Shown piece by piece: positions 54,125 through 63,373 of a stretch of 64,000 nucleotides of DNA. Source of the DNA: Rhodocyclales bacterium (GTDB lineage: Bacteria > Pseudomonadota > Gammaproteobacteria > Burkholderiales > Rhodocyclaceae); contig JAQGMF010000033.1 of the NCBI GenBank assembly GCA_028292505.1, forward strand, positions 1 through 64,000. Reading direction: 5' to 3'. The notes beneath the pieces are model-generated. The model saw nothing but the letters and a program-made list of their open reading frames with translations. It had not been told where the DNA came from and ran no database searches. Position 1 is the first letter of the stretch, and each line of letters opens with the position of its first letter. A program made the position numbers and the translations under genes.

Positions 54125-54427
54125 TCAGATGATGGGGTGGTGAACGGTGACGAGCTTGGTGCCGTCCGGAAAGGTGGCTTCCACCTGGATTTCGGGAATC
54201 AGCTCGGCGATACCGTCCATGACATCGTCACGGCTCAGCAGGGTCGTGCCGTAGTGCATCAGGTCGGCTACGCTGCGACCGTCGCGCGCACCTTCCATGA
54301 TGGCGGCACTGATGAAGGCGACGGCTTCCGGGTAGTTGAGTTTGAGGCCGCGCGCTTTGCGGCGTTCGGCAACGAGACCTGCCGTGAAAATCAGCAGCTT
54401 GTCTTTTTCGCGGGGCGTCAGTTCCAT
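54125..54427 (-). CDS. ureA: Urease gamma subunit
   Basis: A 100-residue subunit starting [20 protein letters not shown] with [20 protein letters not shown] and the C-terminal VTVHHPI, matching UreA. It begins 4 bases after ureD. Confidence 0.97.
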   Translation of the reverse strand: MELTPREKDKLLIFTAGLVAERRKARGLKLNYPEAVAFISAAIMEGARDGRSVADLMHYGTTLLSRDDVMDGIAELIPEIQVEATFPDGTKLVTVHHPII

Positions 54428-54431
54428 GTGT

Positions 54432-55295
54432 TCAGGTTCTCCAGATGCGCGGCGTTACGGCCTCGCGTTGCAGAATGTGTTTGCGGGCAATTGCCCAGGC
54501 GGCTTCAAAATACTGGCGTACAGCTTCGCTGGAGTTTGACACGAGGCGCACGACCGTGACATCGGGAAGGCTTGATAATCCGCATACGCCCTGCGAGATG
54601 GATAAGCCTCGCAAAGCTTCAAGCAGCGCCGCATCAGGCTTGATGCCAGCGAGCCAGAGCGTGCCGAAGACGGTGTGATCGGCGAGGCCGAGTTTCGATG
54701 ACATGGCTGCGTCACTGCCTTGCAGCTTGATGGTCTCGCGCCAGATCGGCGATTGGTCTGGACGCTGCAAGCGAAAGCTCTGGCGATAACTGCCCTGATC
54801 GAAGGTCTCGCCACTTGCGGTGCGGCCAAGACACACAATGTCCCAGCCGATCGCCTTGGCGTTCGGCGCAAGTGTGACGGTTGTTTCCGTGTCGGCAATG
54901 GCGCGGTTGAAGACGATGACTTCCTGCGGCAGCCATTCGAGCACTGCGTTCTCTGCGACATCCAGATGAATGCGTTGATTGGCCGTTGCCCCGAGACTGC
55001 GATACCACTTGCCCGCACCAGGCGTGGTGATCTGCGCATGCGCGCCGCTGCCGACATCGAGATTGATGCGTAGCTGATCGCCACCGGCGATACCAGCGGG
55101 CGGATGCAAGATAAGTATCTGGCAGACATCGTCACCCTCCGGATGCAGGGCTTTCTGCACGCGCAACGGGCCGTTGTGCAGGTTGTGGGTGAGGGCGCAG
55201 CGAGTGCCGCGTCGTTCGACGCGCAGGTTCAGCGAGGCTTGCCAGCCGGTGCTGTACTGCTGTTTGGTCACGAGGGGTGGCAAGGGGGCGTTCAT
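54432..55295 (-). CDS. ureD: Urease accessory protein UreD
   Basis: Scaffold of the urease activation complex (UreD/UreH). A 287-residue beta-rich protein with [46 protein letters not shown] and ARASGETF-like blocks. The ATG at 55295 is used; the frame continues upstream through class B repeat DNA, which is not coding. Confidence 0.94.
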   Translation of the reverse strand: MNAPLPPLVTKQQYSTGWQASLNLRVERRGTRCALTHNLHNGPLRVQKALHPEGDDVCQILILHPPAGIAGGDQLRINLDVGSGAHAQITTPGAGKWYRSLGATANQRIHLDVAENAVLEWLPQEVIVFNRAIADTETTVTLAPNAKAIGWDIVCLGRTASGETFDQGSYRQSFRLQRPDQSPIWRETIKLQGSDAAMSSKLGLADHTVFGTLWLAGIKPDAALLEALRGLSISQGVCGLSSLPDVTVVRLVSNSSEAVRQYFEAAWAIARKHILQREAVTPRIWRT

Positions 55296-55345
55296 GATGT
55301 TGGTGATTATGCCGTTTGCTGTTGGGCTTGGGCGGTAATGGGCGC

Positions 55346-55470
55346 TTTCCCCTCTCTCGGCCTCCGTCCACCCTCCCCCGAGGGGGAGGGAACTGCATGG
55401 CGTAGTCGGATCGTTGCTGTTTCCTCGCCCTGAGGGAGAGGGTGGCCCGTCAGGGCCGGGAGAGGGGGAA
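55346..55470. repeat. Class B palindromic repeat between urtE and ureD
   Basis: TTTCCCCTCTCTCGG and CCACCCTCCCCCGAGGGGGA, then GAGGGAGAGGGTGGCCCGTC and a final CCGGGAGAGGGGGAA. The outer arms are inverted. It separates the transporter and urease halves of the locus. Confidence 0.82.
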
Positions 55471-55491
55471 TGCGTCAATCATTGACGAGCC

Positions 55492-56184
55492 TCAGATTGC
55501 AACAAGACTCTGCACATTCTCCGCAGCCATCTCACTACCAGGCCCCGCCTTGACAATCTCTCCACGCGCCATGACAGCGTATTGATCCGCAAGCGACTGT
55601 GCAAAATCGTAGTATTGCTCAACTAGCAGGATCGCCATTTCTCCACCTTCCGCCAGTTTGCGGATCGCATTGCCGATGTCCTTGATGTTCGAGGGCTGGA
55701 TGCCCTCGGTCGGCTCGTCGAGGATTAGCACCTTCGGTCGCATCGTCAGCGCGCGTGCAATGGCGAGCTGCTGCTGTTGCCCACCTGACAGATCGCCGCC
55801 ACGGCGCTTAAGCATGTCCTTGAGCACCGGGAACATCTCGTAGATGTAGCCGGGAATGCCGCGTGAAGCCTTGCCGTTGGCCAGACCCATGATGATGTTT
55901 TCTTCCACGGTGAGGCGCGGAAAAATTTCGCGGCCTTGCGGCACGTAGGCCATGCCCATCGCAGCGCGAGCGTACGCGGGGCTCTTCGTGATGGCCTTGC
56001 CGTCGAACGACACCGAGCCCTTTGCGACAGGCAGCAAGCCCATCAGGCATTTGAGCAGGGTAGTCTTGCCGACACCATTACGGCCGAGCAGGGTGGTGAC
56101 TTCGCCTTGCTTGAGCGAGAGTGAGACGCCACGCAGGGTGTGGCTACCGCCGTAGTATTGGTTGAGATTTTCGACTGTCAGCAT
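55492..56184 (-). CDS. urtE: Urea ABC transporter ATP-binding protein UrtE
   Basis: A 230-residue LivF-type ATPase: Walker A GRNGVGKT at 34-41, YVPQGREIFPRLTVEEN, signature LSGGQQQQLAIARAL and Walker B VLILDEPTEGIQ. The GIQPSNI variant and the urt order assign it to urea rather than amino acids. It lies after a 146-base gap containing a palindrome. Confidence 0.94.
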   Translation of the reverse strand: MLTVENLNQYYGGSHTLRGVSLSLKQGEVTTLLGRNGVGKTTLLKCLMGLLPVAKGSVSFDGKAITKSPAYARAAMGMAYVPQGREIFPRLTVEENIIMGLANGKASRGIPGYIYEMFPVLKDMLKRRGGDLSGGQQQQLAIARALTMRPKVLILDEPTEGIQPSNIKDIGNAIRKLAEGGEMAILLVEQYYDFAQSLADQYAVMARGEIVKAGPGSEMAAENVQSLVAI

Positions 56185-56207
56185 ATTAATTCCAGTGAGG
56201 AGGAAGG

Positions 56208-56323
56208 AGTGATGAGTGAGGAGTAAAACCTTCGCTCGCCACCTTCGGTTACCGTAAATGCCACTGTGCTGGCGATTCGTCGGTGTGGGGTTTCCTCCTC
56301 ACTCCTTACTCCTCACTCATCAC
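56208..56323. repeat. Large inverted repeat between urtD and urtE
   Basis: AGTGATGAGTGAGGAGTAA (56208-56226) is complementary to TTACTCCTCACTCATCAC (56306-56323), around about 80 bases. It is unrelated to repeat classes A-E in this window. Confidence 0.8.
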
Positions 56324-56330
56324 CGGGCCG

Positions 56331-57200
56331 CTAGCGGCCCAAATACACTTCGATTACGCGTTCGTCATTTTGCACCTGATCCAGCGTGCCTTCGGCCAGG
56401 ACACTGCCTTCGTGCAGACACGTGACCTTGCTGGATATCTGCTTGATGAATTCCATGTCATGCTCGACAACGACCAGCGTGTACTGGCCAGCCAGCGAGA
56501 GGAACAGCTCGCCGCTGCGCTCGGTTTCGGCATCGGTCATGCCAGCTGCCGGTTCGTCGAGCAGTAGCAGTTGCGGCTCCTGCATCAGCAGCATTCCGAT
56601 TTCCAGCCATTGCTTCTGACCGTGCGATAGCAAGCCGGCCGGGCGATGCGCCTGGTCTTCGAGCTGGATCAGCTTGAGATTCGCGGCGATCTTGTCGCGC
56701 TGCTCACCACTCAGTTTGGCGCGCAGGCTGGCCCACACGCCCTTGTCCATCTTCATCGCCAGTTCGAGATTCTCGAAGACGCTCAACTGCTCGAACACGG
56801 TCGGCTTCTGGAACTTGCGACCAATGCCGATGTGCGCGATCTCTGCTTCGCTCAGCTTGGTCAGATCAATCGTCTGGCCGAAGAACGCTGTGCCGTTGTC
56901 GGGGCGTGTCTTGCCGGTGATGACGTCCATCATCGTCGTCTTGCCGGCGCCGTTCGGGCCGATCACGCAACGCAGCTCGCCGCGGTCGATGGTCAGGTTC
57001 AGATTGTTGATGGCCTTGAAACCATCGAAGCTGACATTTATGCTTTCCAGATAAAGGATGACGCCATGCGTTGTATCCAGCAGGCTGGGATCAGTTGGGC
57101 GTCCCATGCCGACGGCGCTTGATTGCGTGCTGCCCTCGCCGGTGATCTGGCTGCTATTGGTCGATGGACCACTTGCTTCTTCTTTCACTGCGGCGTTCAT
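56331..57200 (-). CDS. urtD: Urea ABC transporter ATP-binding protein UrtD
   Basis: A 289-residue LivG-type ATPase with Walker A GPNGAGKT at 81-88, IGRKFQKPTVFEQLSV, the family signature LLSHGQKQWLEIGM and Walker B LLLLDEPAAGMTD. The first about 45 residues are a Ser/Thr-rich extension. The ATG overlaps the urtC stop by 4 bases. Confidence 0.94.
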   Translation of the reverse strand: MNAAVKEEASGPSTNSSQITGEGSTQSSAVGMGRPTDPSLLDTTHGVILYLESINVSFDGFKAINNLNLTIDRGELRCVIGPNGAGKTTMMDVITGKTRPDNGTAFFGQTIDLTKLSEAEIAHIGIGRKFQKPTVFEQLSVFENLELAMKMDKGVWASLRAKLSGEQRDKIAANLKLIQLEDQAHRPAGLLSHGQKQWLEIGMLLMQEPQLLLLDEPAAGMTDAETERSGELFLSLAGQYTLVVVEHDMEFIKQISSKVTCLHEGSVLAEGTLDQVQNDERVIEVYLGR

Positions 57201-58300
57201 GGCCGCTCTCCACGTTTTTGCAGCAGGGCTCGTGCTTCGCCGAGTACGCCGCGCGGCAGATACAAAGTAACCAACACGAAGATCAGACCAAGGAAAAACA
57301 ACCAGTATTCGGGGAAAGCCATCGTGAACCAGCTCTTCACGCCATTGATGAGGCCCGCGCCGATCAGCGGACCGATCAGGCTGCCACGCCCGCCGACGGC
57401 GACCCAGATGGCGATCTCGATGGAATTGGCCGGCGACATCTCGCTCGGGTTGATGATGCCTACCTGTGGCACGAACAGCGCGCCGGCAATGGCGCAGATC
57501 ACCGCCGACATGACCCAGATGAACAGCTTGTATGGCAGCGGGTTGTAGCCGGAGAACATGACGCGCGTCTCGGCATCGCGAATCGCGGCGAGCACGCGAC
57601 CCAGCTTGCTGGTAACGATGTAACGCGCCAGCAGCAGGAAGCCGATCAGGAAAGCTGCAGTAAGAACGAATAGCACGACGCGCGTTATCGGCGACGTGAT
57701 GTGATAACCGAGAATGCGCTTGAAATCCGTAAAGCCGTTATTGCCGCCAAAGCCGGTTTCATTGCGGAAGAACAGCAGCATGGTGGCGAAGGTCAGCGCC
57801 TGCGTGATGATCGAGAAATACACCCCCTTGATGCGTGAGCGGAAGGCGAAGAAACCGAAGATCAGCGCCAGCAAGCCGGGCACCAGGATCACTAACAGCA
57901 GCGCCCACAGGAAGTGCTGCGTGCCTTCCCAATACCAAGGCAGCGTCTTCCAGTTGAGAAACACCATGAAGTCGGGCAGGTCGCTCTGGTAGTTGCCGTC
58001 GTGGCCGATGGCGCGCATCAGATACATGCCCATGGCATAGCCGCCAAGCGCGAAGAAAATACCGTGGCCGAGCGACAAGATGCCGGTGTAGCCCCACACG
58101 AGGTCCATGGCCAGCGCGACGATGGCGTAGCACATGATCTTGGCGATCAGCGTTACCCAATACGTTGGCATATGGAATACGCTGCTCTCGGGCACGGCGA
58201 GATTGAGGATCGGTACGAGGATTAGCGTGATCGCAGCGAAGACCGCGAGGGCTGCCCAGGCTTTGGGCCCGAAGATGCGTTCGATGAGTGTCTTGTTCAT
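57197..58300 (-). CDS. urtC: Urea ABC transporter permease UrtC
   Basis: A 367-residue LivM-type inner-membrane permease of about ten helices with ALAMDLVWGYTGILSLGHG, FFALGGYAMGMYLM and a C-terminal GGRGSLIGPLIGAG. The start at 58300 follows the family; the frame above it is class A repeat DNA. Confidence 0.94.
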   Translation of the reverse strand: MNKTLIERIFGPKAWAALAVFAAITLILVPILNLAVPESSVFHMPTYWVTLIAKIMCYAIVALAMDLVWGYTGILSLGHGIFFALGGYAMGMYLMRAIGHDGNYQSDLPDFMVFLNWKTLPWYWEGTQHFLWALLLVILVPGLLALIFGFFAFRSRIKGVYFSIITQALTFATMLLFFRNETGFGGNNGFTDFKRILGYHITSPITRVVLFVLTAAFLIGFLLLARYIVTSKLGRVLAAIRDAETRVMFSGYNPLPYKLFIWVMSAVICAIAGALFVPQVGIINPSEMSPANSIEIAIWVAVGGRGSLIGPLIGAGLINGVKSWFTMAFPEYWLFFLGLIFVLVTLYLPRGVLGEARALLQKRGERP

Positions 58301-58306
58301 GATTTC

Positions 58307-58385
58307 GTCATTCCCGCGAACGCGGGAATCCACTTGATAAGCAAGACTTGTGGGGCACGTGGATTCCCGTTTGCACGGGAATGAC
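58307..58385. repeat. Class A palindromic repeat, paired units
   Basis: GTCATTCCCGCGAACGCGGG and the inverted TGGATTCCCGTTTGCACGGG-type partner fill the urtB-urtC gap. Confidence 0.85.
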
Positions 58386-58407
58386 GCACGAGGAGGGTTG
58401 GCTTGCG

Positions 58408-60051
58408 TTACGCATCCACAAACCTCCCCTTGATCGCGAACAGACCTTGCGGGCGTTTCTGGATGAATACGATGATGAACACGAGCACAGCAATCTTGGC
58501 GAGCACCGCGCCAGCCCAGCCTTCAAGGAACTTGTTGAGAATGCCCAAGCCCAGCGCCGCGTAAATCGTGCCGGATAGCTGACCGACGCCGCCGAGCACC
58601 ACCACCATGAATGAGTCGACGATGTAGCCCTGGCCGAGATCCGGCCCGACGTTGGTGACTTGCGACAGCGCGCAACCGGCAAGACCTGCGATGCCTGCAC
58701 CGAGACCAAACGCAACGGTGTCGATGCGCGGCGTGGCCACGCCAACGCAGCTTGCCATCTGGCGGTTCTGCGTCACGGCGCGCACGAAAAGTCCAAGCCT
58801 CGTCTTCGTCAGGATCAGCGTCATGCCGATCACGACGAGCGCCGCGAACAGGATGATGGCGAGGCGATTCCACGGCAGGATCAGATTGCTCATCACCTGT
58901 ATGCCACCCGAGAGCCACTGCGGATTTTCGACGAGCACATTCTGCGCGCCGAAGAACGTGCGCACGGTCTGGATCAGGATGAGGCTGATACCCCACGTGG
59001 CAAGCAATGTCTCAAGCGGACGGCCGTAGAGATGCTTGATGACGAGTCGCTCCATGAGCACGCCGATCAGGCCAGAAGTGAGAAAGGCAACGGGCAGGGC
59101 AAACAGCGGGTAGAACTCGATGAGCCCCGGAAAGTGCGCGTGAATGACATTCTGCGTTACGTATGTGGCATAAGCACCGATCATGATCAGCTCGCCGTGC
59201 GCCATGTTGATGACGCCCATCAGTCCGTAGGTGATGGCGAGTCCGAGCGCGGCCAGGAGCAGGATGCTGCCCAATGAGATGCCGGTGAAGATGCTGCCGA
59301 GCCACTCGCCACGGCGCAGGCGCGAGCTGATGGCATTGATGCCATTCTGTGCGGCGAGGCGCACGCTCTCGTCGGGCTCCTTGAATTTGTCTCCGTCCTT
59401 GTCCAGCAGGCCGGCGAGTAGCTGCTTCATGGCAGCGTCGTCACTTGTGCCCAATGTTTCGATGGCGGCCATGCGTACGGCCTTGTCCTTGTTATGCAAT
59501 TGTGCTGCGGCTTGCGTCATGCGCAACATGTCGAGGATCTGCGGATCTTTCTCGATCTTTTGCGCTTTGTCGAGCAGTGGCACGATGGCTTCGTCGGGCG
59601 CGTCCTGCAGTTTCTTCACCGCTTCGAAACGCGTCTTCCTGTCGGGCGAAGTCAGGTCGAGCGCGGCAAATGCATCTTGCAACGCAAGCGTGACGCGGTT
59701 GTTCGTCACCACGTCTTCAGCATTTTCCGGCAGTGCGGGCAGCGTGGCGCCGGTTACGGCATCGGTCACCTTGTCGCCGTCGACGATCAGTACCTGTTTG
59801 CCGTCGACCACTTTCAGTGCATCGTTGCCAAGCGCTTGCAGCAGCGGCAGGGCTTCAGGGTCGGCGCTGCCGGCGATGGCGTTGAGCGCCTCGACCTTGG
59901 CATCGTTGTCACCCGCTGCGAGCTTGAGAATCAGCGCCGGCGAAGGCTTGGCAAGCGCAAGCGGAGCGGCACAGAGAATCAGCAAGAACAATGCCGAATG
60001 AATAATCTGTGAAGCGAGGCGAGAACGAGATGAAGTCCGGGATGATGTCAT
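58408..60051 (-). CDS. urtB: Urea ABC transporter permease UrtB
   Basis: A 547-residue LivH-type permease: a signal-like helix (about 20-40), an N-terminal HEAT-like exported region (about 45-250, with RKTRFEAVKKLQDAP and RMAAIETLGTS) and then the membrane domain (GLAITYGLMGVINMAHGELIMIGAY, TKTRLGLFVRAVTQN). The long N-terminal extension is a known property of UrtB. The start at 60051 was chosen. Confidence 0.93.
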   Translation of the reverse strand: MTSSRTSSRSRLASQIIHSALFLLILCAAPLALAKPSPALILKLAAGDNDAKVEALNAIAGSADPEALPLLQALGNDALKVVDGKQVLIVDGDKVTDAVTGATLPALPENAEDVVTNNRVTLALQDAFAALDLTSPDRKTRFEAVKKLQDAPDEAIVPLLDKAQKIEKDPQILDMLRMTQAAAQLHNKDKAVRMAAIETLGTSDDAAMKQLLAGLLDKDGDKFKEPDESVRLAAQNGINAISSRLRRGEWLGSIFTGISLGSILLLAALGLAITYGLMGVINMAHGELIMIGAYATYVTQNVIHAHFPGLIEFYPLFALPVAFLTSGLIGVLMERLVIKHLYGRPLETLLATWGISLILIQTVRTFFGAQNVLVENPQWLSGGIQVMSNLILPWNRLAIILFAALVVIGMTLILTKTRLGLFVRAVTQNRQMASCVGVATPRIDTVAFGLGAGIAGLAGCALSQVTNVGPDLGQGYIVDSFMVVVLGGVGQLSGTIYAALGLGILNKFLEGWAGAVLAKIAVLVFIIVFIQKRPQGLFAIKGRFVDA

Positions 60052-60137
60052 GGCGTGGAATTCATGATGAGGAAAAAACAATACTGCGCGTGCTTCCAAG
60101 TATGTACTTGCGTGAGGCGTCTTCTTTGAGCCGTTGG

Positions 60138-60199
60138 GCAGGACCGCCCCCGGCGGCCCTGCTTTGCCTTTTTGCCGTAGCAGCGCGGAGCCGCTACGG
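60138..60199 (-). terminator. Two hairpins between urtA and urtB, possible attenuator
   Basis: In the 171-base urtA-urtB gap, GCAGG-x-CCGCC pairs with GGCGG-x-CCTGC (60138-60162), and CCGTAGC pairs with GCTACGG (60175-60199). In the direction of transcription the second hairpin is followed by CAAAAAGG, not a T-run. Such hairpins often give a higher level of binding protein than permease transcripts. That role is inference. Confidence 0.4.
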
Positions 60200-60222
60200 T
60201 CATTCCCTGAGGGTGTTACGTC

Positions 60223-61494
60223 TTACTTCTTCTCAGGCTCATCCTTCTTGCCCTTGTCTTCAGGGATGTATGGGCTCCACGGTTGGGCCTTGATCGGGCC
60301 CGGCGTCTTCCATACAACCTTGAACTGACCATCAGCCTTGATTTCGCCGATGAACACTGGCTTGTGCAGGTGATGGTTTTTCGCGTCCATGGTGGAAGTG
60401 AAACCACCCGGTGCCTTGAAGGTCTGGCCTGCCATGGCGGCGATCACCTTGTCGGTATCGGTCGACTTGGCCTTGGTCACGGCTTGTGCCCACATGTTGA
60501 CGCCGATGTAGGTTGCTTCCATCGGGTCATTGGTCAGAGGCTTGTCTTTGTGGCCGGGGATGTTGTGCGCCTTGGCATACGCGCTCCACTTCTTGATGAA
60601 GGCGTCATTGGTCGGGTTCTTGATGCTCATGAAGTAATTCCATGCAGCAAGGTGACCCACCAGCGGCTTGGCATCGACGCCACGCAGCTCTTCTTCACCC
60701 ACCGAGAACGCCACGACCGGCACGTCGGTCGCCTTCAGGCCTTGATTGCCGAGTTCCTTGTAGTAGGGCACGTTGGAGTCGCCATTGATCGTCGACACCA
60801 CGGCGGTCTTCTTGCCTTCTGAAGAGAACTTCTTGATCTTGGCGATGATGGTTTGATAATCGCTATGACCGAACGGCGTGTACTCTTCCATGATGTCGTC
60901 ATCTGTCACACCCTTGCTATGCAGGAACGAACGCAGAATCTTGTTCGTGGTGCGCGGATAGACATAGTCGGTACCGAGTAGCACGAAGCGCTTGGCCGAG
61001 CCGCCGTCCTTGCTCATCAGGTATTCGACTGCCGGGATGGCTTGCTGGTTAGGCGCAGCGCCCGTGTAGAACACGTTCTTGGAGAGCTCTTCGCCTTCGT
61101 ACTGAACCGGGTAGAAGAGCAGGCTGTTGAGTTCTTCAAAGACCGGCAGCACCGACTTGCGCGACACCGAAGTCCAGCAACCGAAGGTCACGGCAACTTT
61201 GTCGTTGGAGATGAGCTGACGCGCTTTTTCAGCGAACAGCGGCCAGTTGGAAGCCGGGTCGACAACGACGGGTTCGAGTTTCTTGCCGAGCAGACCGCCC
61301 TTGGCATTGATCTCGTCGATCGCCATCAGCACAGTATCTTTCAGCACGGTTTCGGAAATGGCCATCGTGCCCGACAGCGAGTGCAGCACGCCCACCTTGA
61401 TGGTGTCGGCAGCCGAAGCTGTCATGGTGGCAAACCCTGCGGTGGCCAGAGCGATGGTCATCGCCGTGGCTTTGATGAAGGAACGACGTTGCAT
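60223..61494 (-). CDS. urtA: Urea ABC transporter substrate-binding protein UrtA
   Basis: A 423-residue periplasmic type-I binding protein with a Tat-type leader (MQRRSFIKATAMTIALATAG, cleavage near ASA) and the UrtA body VGVLHSLSGTMAISE, NAKGGLLGKKLEPVVVDPAS, FYPVQYEGEE and NGDSNVPYYKELGNQG. It is the first gene of the urea locus and is divergent from the cfa-like operon; AGGGGG stands a few bases upstream. Confidence 0.96.
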   Translation of the reverse strand: MQRRSFIKATAMTIALATAGFATMTASAADTIKVGVLHSLSGTMAISETVLKDTVLMAIDEINAKGGLLGKKLEPVVVDPASNWPLFAEKARQLISNDKVAVTFGCWTSVSRKSVLPVFEELNSLLFYPVQYEGEELSKNVFYTGAAPNQQAIPAVEYLMSKDGGSAKRFVLLGTDYVYPRTTNKILRSFLHSKGVTDDDIMEEYTPFGHSDYQTIIAKIKKFSSEGKKTAVVSTINGDSNVPYYKELGNQGLKATDVPVVAFSVGEEELRGVDAKPLVGHLAAWNYFMSIKNPTNDAFIKKWSAYAKAHNIPGHKDKPLTNDPMEATYIGVNMWAQAVTKAKSTDTDKVIAAMAGQTFKAPGGFTSTMDAKNHHLHKPVFIGEIKADGQFKVVWKTPGPIKAQPWSPYIPEDKGKKDEPEKK

Positions 61495-61706
61495 GTGTGA
61501 GACCCCCTGATAGAAGTTTTGAGCGGCTCCGGTAACTTATTTGCAAACGGGATTGCCGATTGCGCCGGGTGCCTTAAATGTAGGGAGCTATCTGGTCTAC
61601 AGGAATACGCCAGATTGCGTAGGGTTGCTTCTTGCTAAATGCTGGATCCGCATCTGGAATCATTTCCCTTGCGTAAGCCTGTTAACAAGACACGCAGGAG
61701 AACGCA

Positions 61707-62768
61707 ATGGACTTCGCGACAAAGCTGGGTTTGAAATGGGTGGAGCAGGGCATGTTGCCCGACGCCGTGACACGCGCCGGCATACGCCAGCTCCTGCGTG
61801 AGCGCCTGACTGAAATCCAGGCCGACGACGCGGCAGCCAGTGCCGAGACGATAGCGAATTTCATCGCCGCCATGCGCGAGGCGCCCGTCGCGCTGGTGCC
61901 CGACAAAGCCAACGAACAGCATTACGAAGTCCCTGCCGAATTCTTCGCGCAGGTGCTGGGCAAGCATCGCAAATACAGCGGCTGTTATTTTCCCGATGAC
62001 GTGTACGCGCTCGACAAGGCCGAGGAGCATGCCGTTGCCATAACTTGCGAGCGAGCCGGCATTGCAGACGGGCAAGACGTACTCGAGCTCGGCTGCGGCT
62101 GGGGATCGCTGACGCTGTGGATGGCAGAACATTTCCCCAACTGCCGCATCACTGCCGTATCCAACTCACAATCTCAACGTGCCCATATCGAAGCACAGGC
62201 CTTGCAGCGTGGTCTCGCCAACATACGTGTCGTCACCTGCGACATGAACGAGTTCGTAACGGAGTCGCGTTTTGATCGCATCATATCCGTCGAGATGTTC
62301 GAACACATGCGCAACTGGCAGGACCTCTTCCGCCGCGTCAATGGCTGGCTCAAGCCTGATGGCAATTTCTTCATGCACGTGTTCGCGCATCGCTCCACGC
62401 CTTATGCATTTGTCGTGCGCGACGAGAGCGACTGGATGAGCAAGCATTTCTTCTCCGGCGGCATAATGCCCAGCGACGATCTGGCGCTGCACTTTCAGGA
62501 CGATCTGCGCATCGTCAATCGCTGGCGCTGGGACGGCAGACACTACGAGCGCACGGCCAACGCATGGTTGCGCAATATGGATGAGCGTCGCGAGGTGGTC
62601 TATCCGATCCTCGAGCAAGCCTATGGCAAGGAGCAGGCGGCAGTGTGGTGGACGCGCTGGCGTCTGTTCTTCATGTCCTGCGCCGAGCTGTTTGGTTTCA
62701 ACAAAGGTCAGGAGTGGTGGGTCAATCACTACCTGTTCGCGGCGACTCCCTCTCCTGCATTGCCATGA
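61707..62768 (+). CDS. Cyclopropane-fatty-acid synthase-like SAM methyltransferase
   Basis: A 353-residue enzyme of the CFA/mycolic-acid methyltransferase family. Visible are QHYEVPAEFF (71-80) and LGKHRKYSGCYF, motif I LELGCGWGS (126-134), VSNSQSQRAHI, SVEMFEHMRNW and HVFAHRSTPY. It acts on unsaturated acyl chains of membrane lipids. The N-terminal extension of classical CfaA is short here. GCAGGAG precedes the ATG. Its stop overlaps the next start by 4 bases. Confidence 0.88.
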   Translation: MDFATKLGLKWVEQGMLPDAVTRAGIRQLLRERLTEIQADDAAASAETIANFIAAMREAPVALVPDKANEQHYEVPAEFFAQVLGKHRKYSGCYFPDDVYALDKAEEHAVAITCERAGIADGQDVLELGCGWGSLTLWMAEHFPNCRITAVSNSQSQRAHIEAQALQRGLANIRVVTCDMNEFVTESRFDRIISVEMFEHMRNWQDLFRRVNGWLKPDGNFFMHVFAHRSTPYAFVVRDESDWMSKHFFSGGIMPSDDLALHFQDDLRIVNRWRWDGRHYERTANAWLRNMDERREVVYPILEQAYGKEQAAVWWTRWRLFFMSCAELFGFNKGQEWWVNHYLFAATPSPALP

Positions 62769-63373
62769 GCGAGCCGGTTCTCGCGCCCGTGCTAATCGAT
62801 CTCTCTCCGACACGGCTCGCAGCCCCGGGCACGGCGAGAGTAGTCGGAAATTTCGTGTTTTTCCAGATCGCATGGTTCGCCTGCGTGCTTGGTGCCGCGC
62901 ACGATATGGCATGGTTGGGCGTGCTCGTCATCGCACTTGTATGCGCATGGCATTGCACCGTCTCCATACGATCCAAGCCCGAGTTCTACCTTATCCTGAC
63001 GGCAATGTTCGTTGGTGCGGTGTGGGAGAGCGCACTCGTCAGCGCCGGCCTGATGCACTACACGTACGGCACGCTGGTCGAGGGCCTCGCGCCAGCGTGG
63101 ATCGTGGCCATGTGGGCCTTGCTCGCCATTACGCTGAATGTCTCGATGCGCTGGCTAAAGAATCGCTGGTTGCTTTCCGCAGCCATGGGCGCAGTCGCGG
63201 GCCCCCTGTCATTTCTTGCAGGCCAGCGGCTTGGCGCCGCCACCTTTACGGGTGGGACACATACCATCGTGGCGTTGTCCGCTGGCTGGGCAGCGCTCAT
63301 GCCGCTGATGATGTGCCTGTCGCAGCGTTATGACGGCGTCGTTCTCACCGATGAGGACATTGGCCGTGTCTGA
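62765..63373 (+). CDS. DUF2878 family membrane protein
   Basis: A 202-residue protein with about five membrane helices. [27 protein letters not shown] and [16 protein letters not shown] are DUF2878 features. The ATG at 62765 overlaps the cfa-like stop (ATGA). In other proteobacteria this family accompanies cfa-like and DUF1295 genes in membrane-lipid stress operons. Its reaction is unknown. Confidence 0.85.
   Translation: MSEPVLAPVLIDLSPTRLAAPGTARVVGNFVFFQIAWFACVLGAAHDMAWLGVLVIALVCAWHCTVSIRSKPEFYLILTAMFVGAVWESALVSAGLMHYTYGTLVEGLAPAWIVAMWALLAITLNVSMRWLKNRWLLSAAMGAVAGPLSFLAGQRLGAATFTGGTHTIVALSAGWAALMPLMMCLSQRYDGVVLTDEDIGRV

Noticed and set aside
55296-55478. N-terminal extension of UreD
   Set aside because: Largely class B repeat DNA; UreD homology starts at the ATG at 55295.
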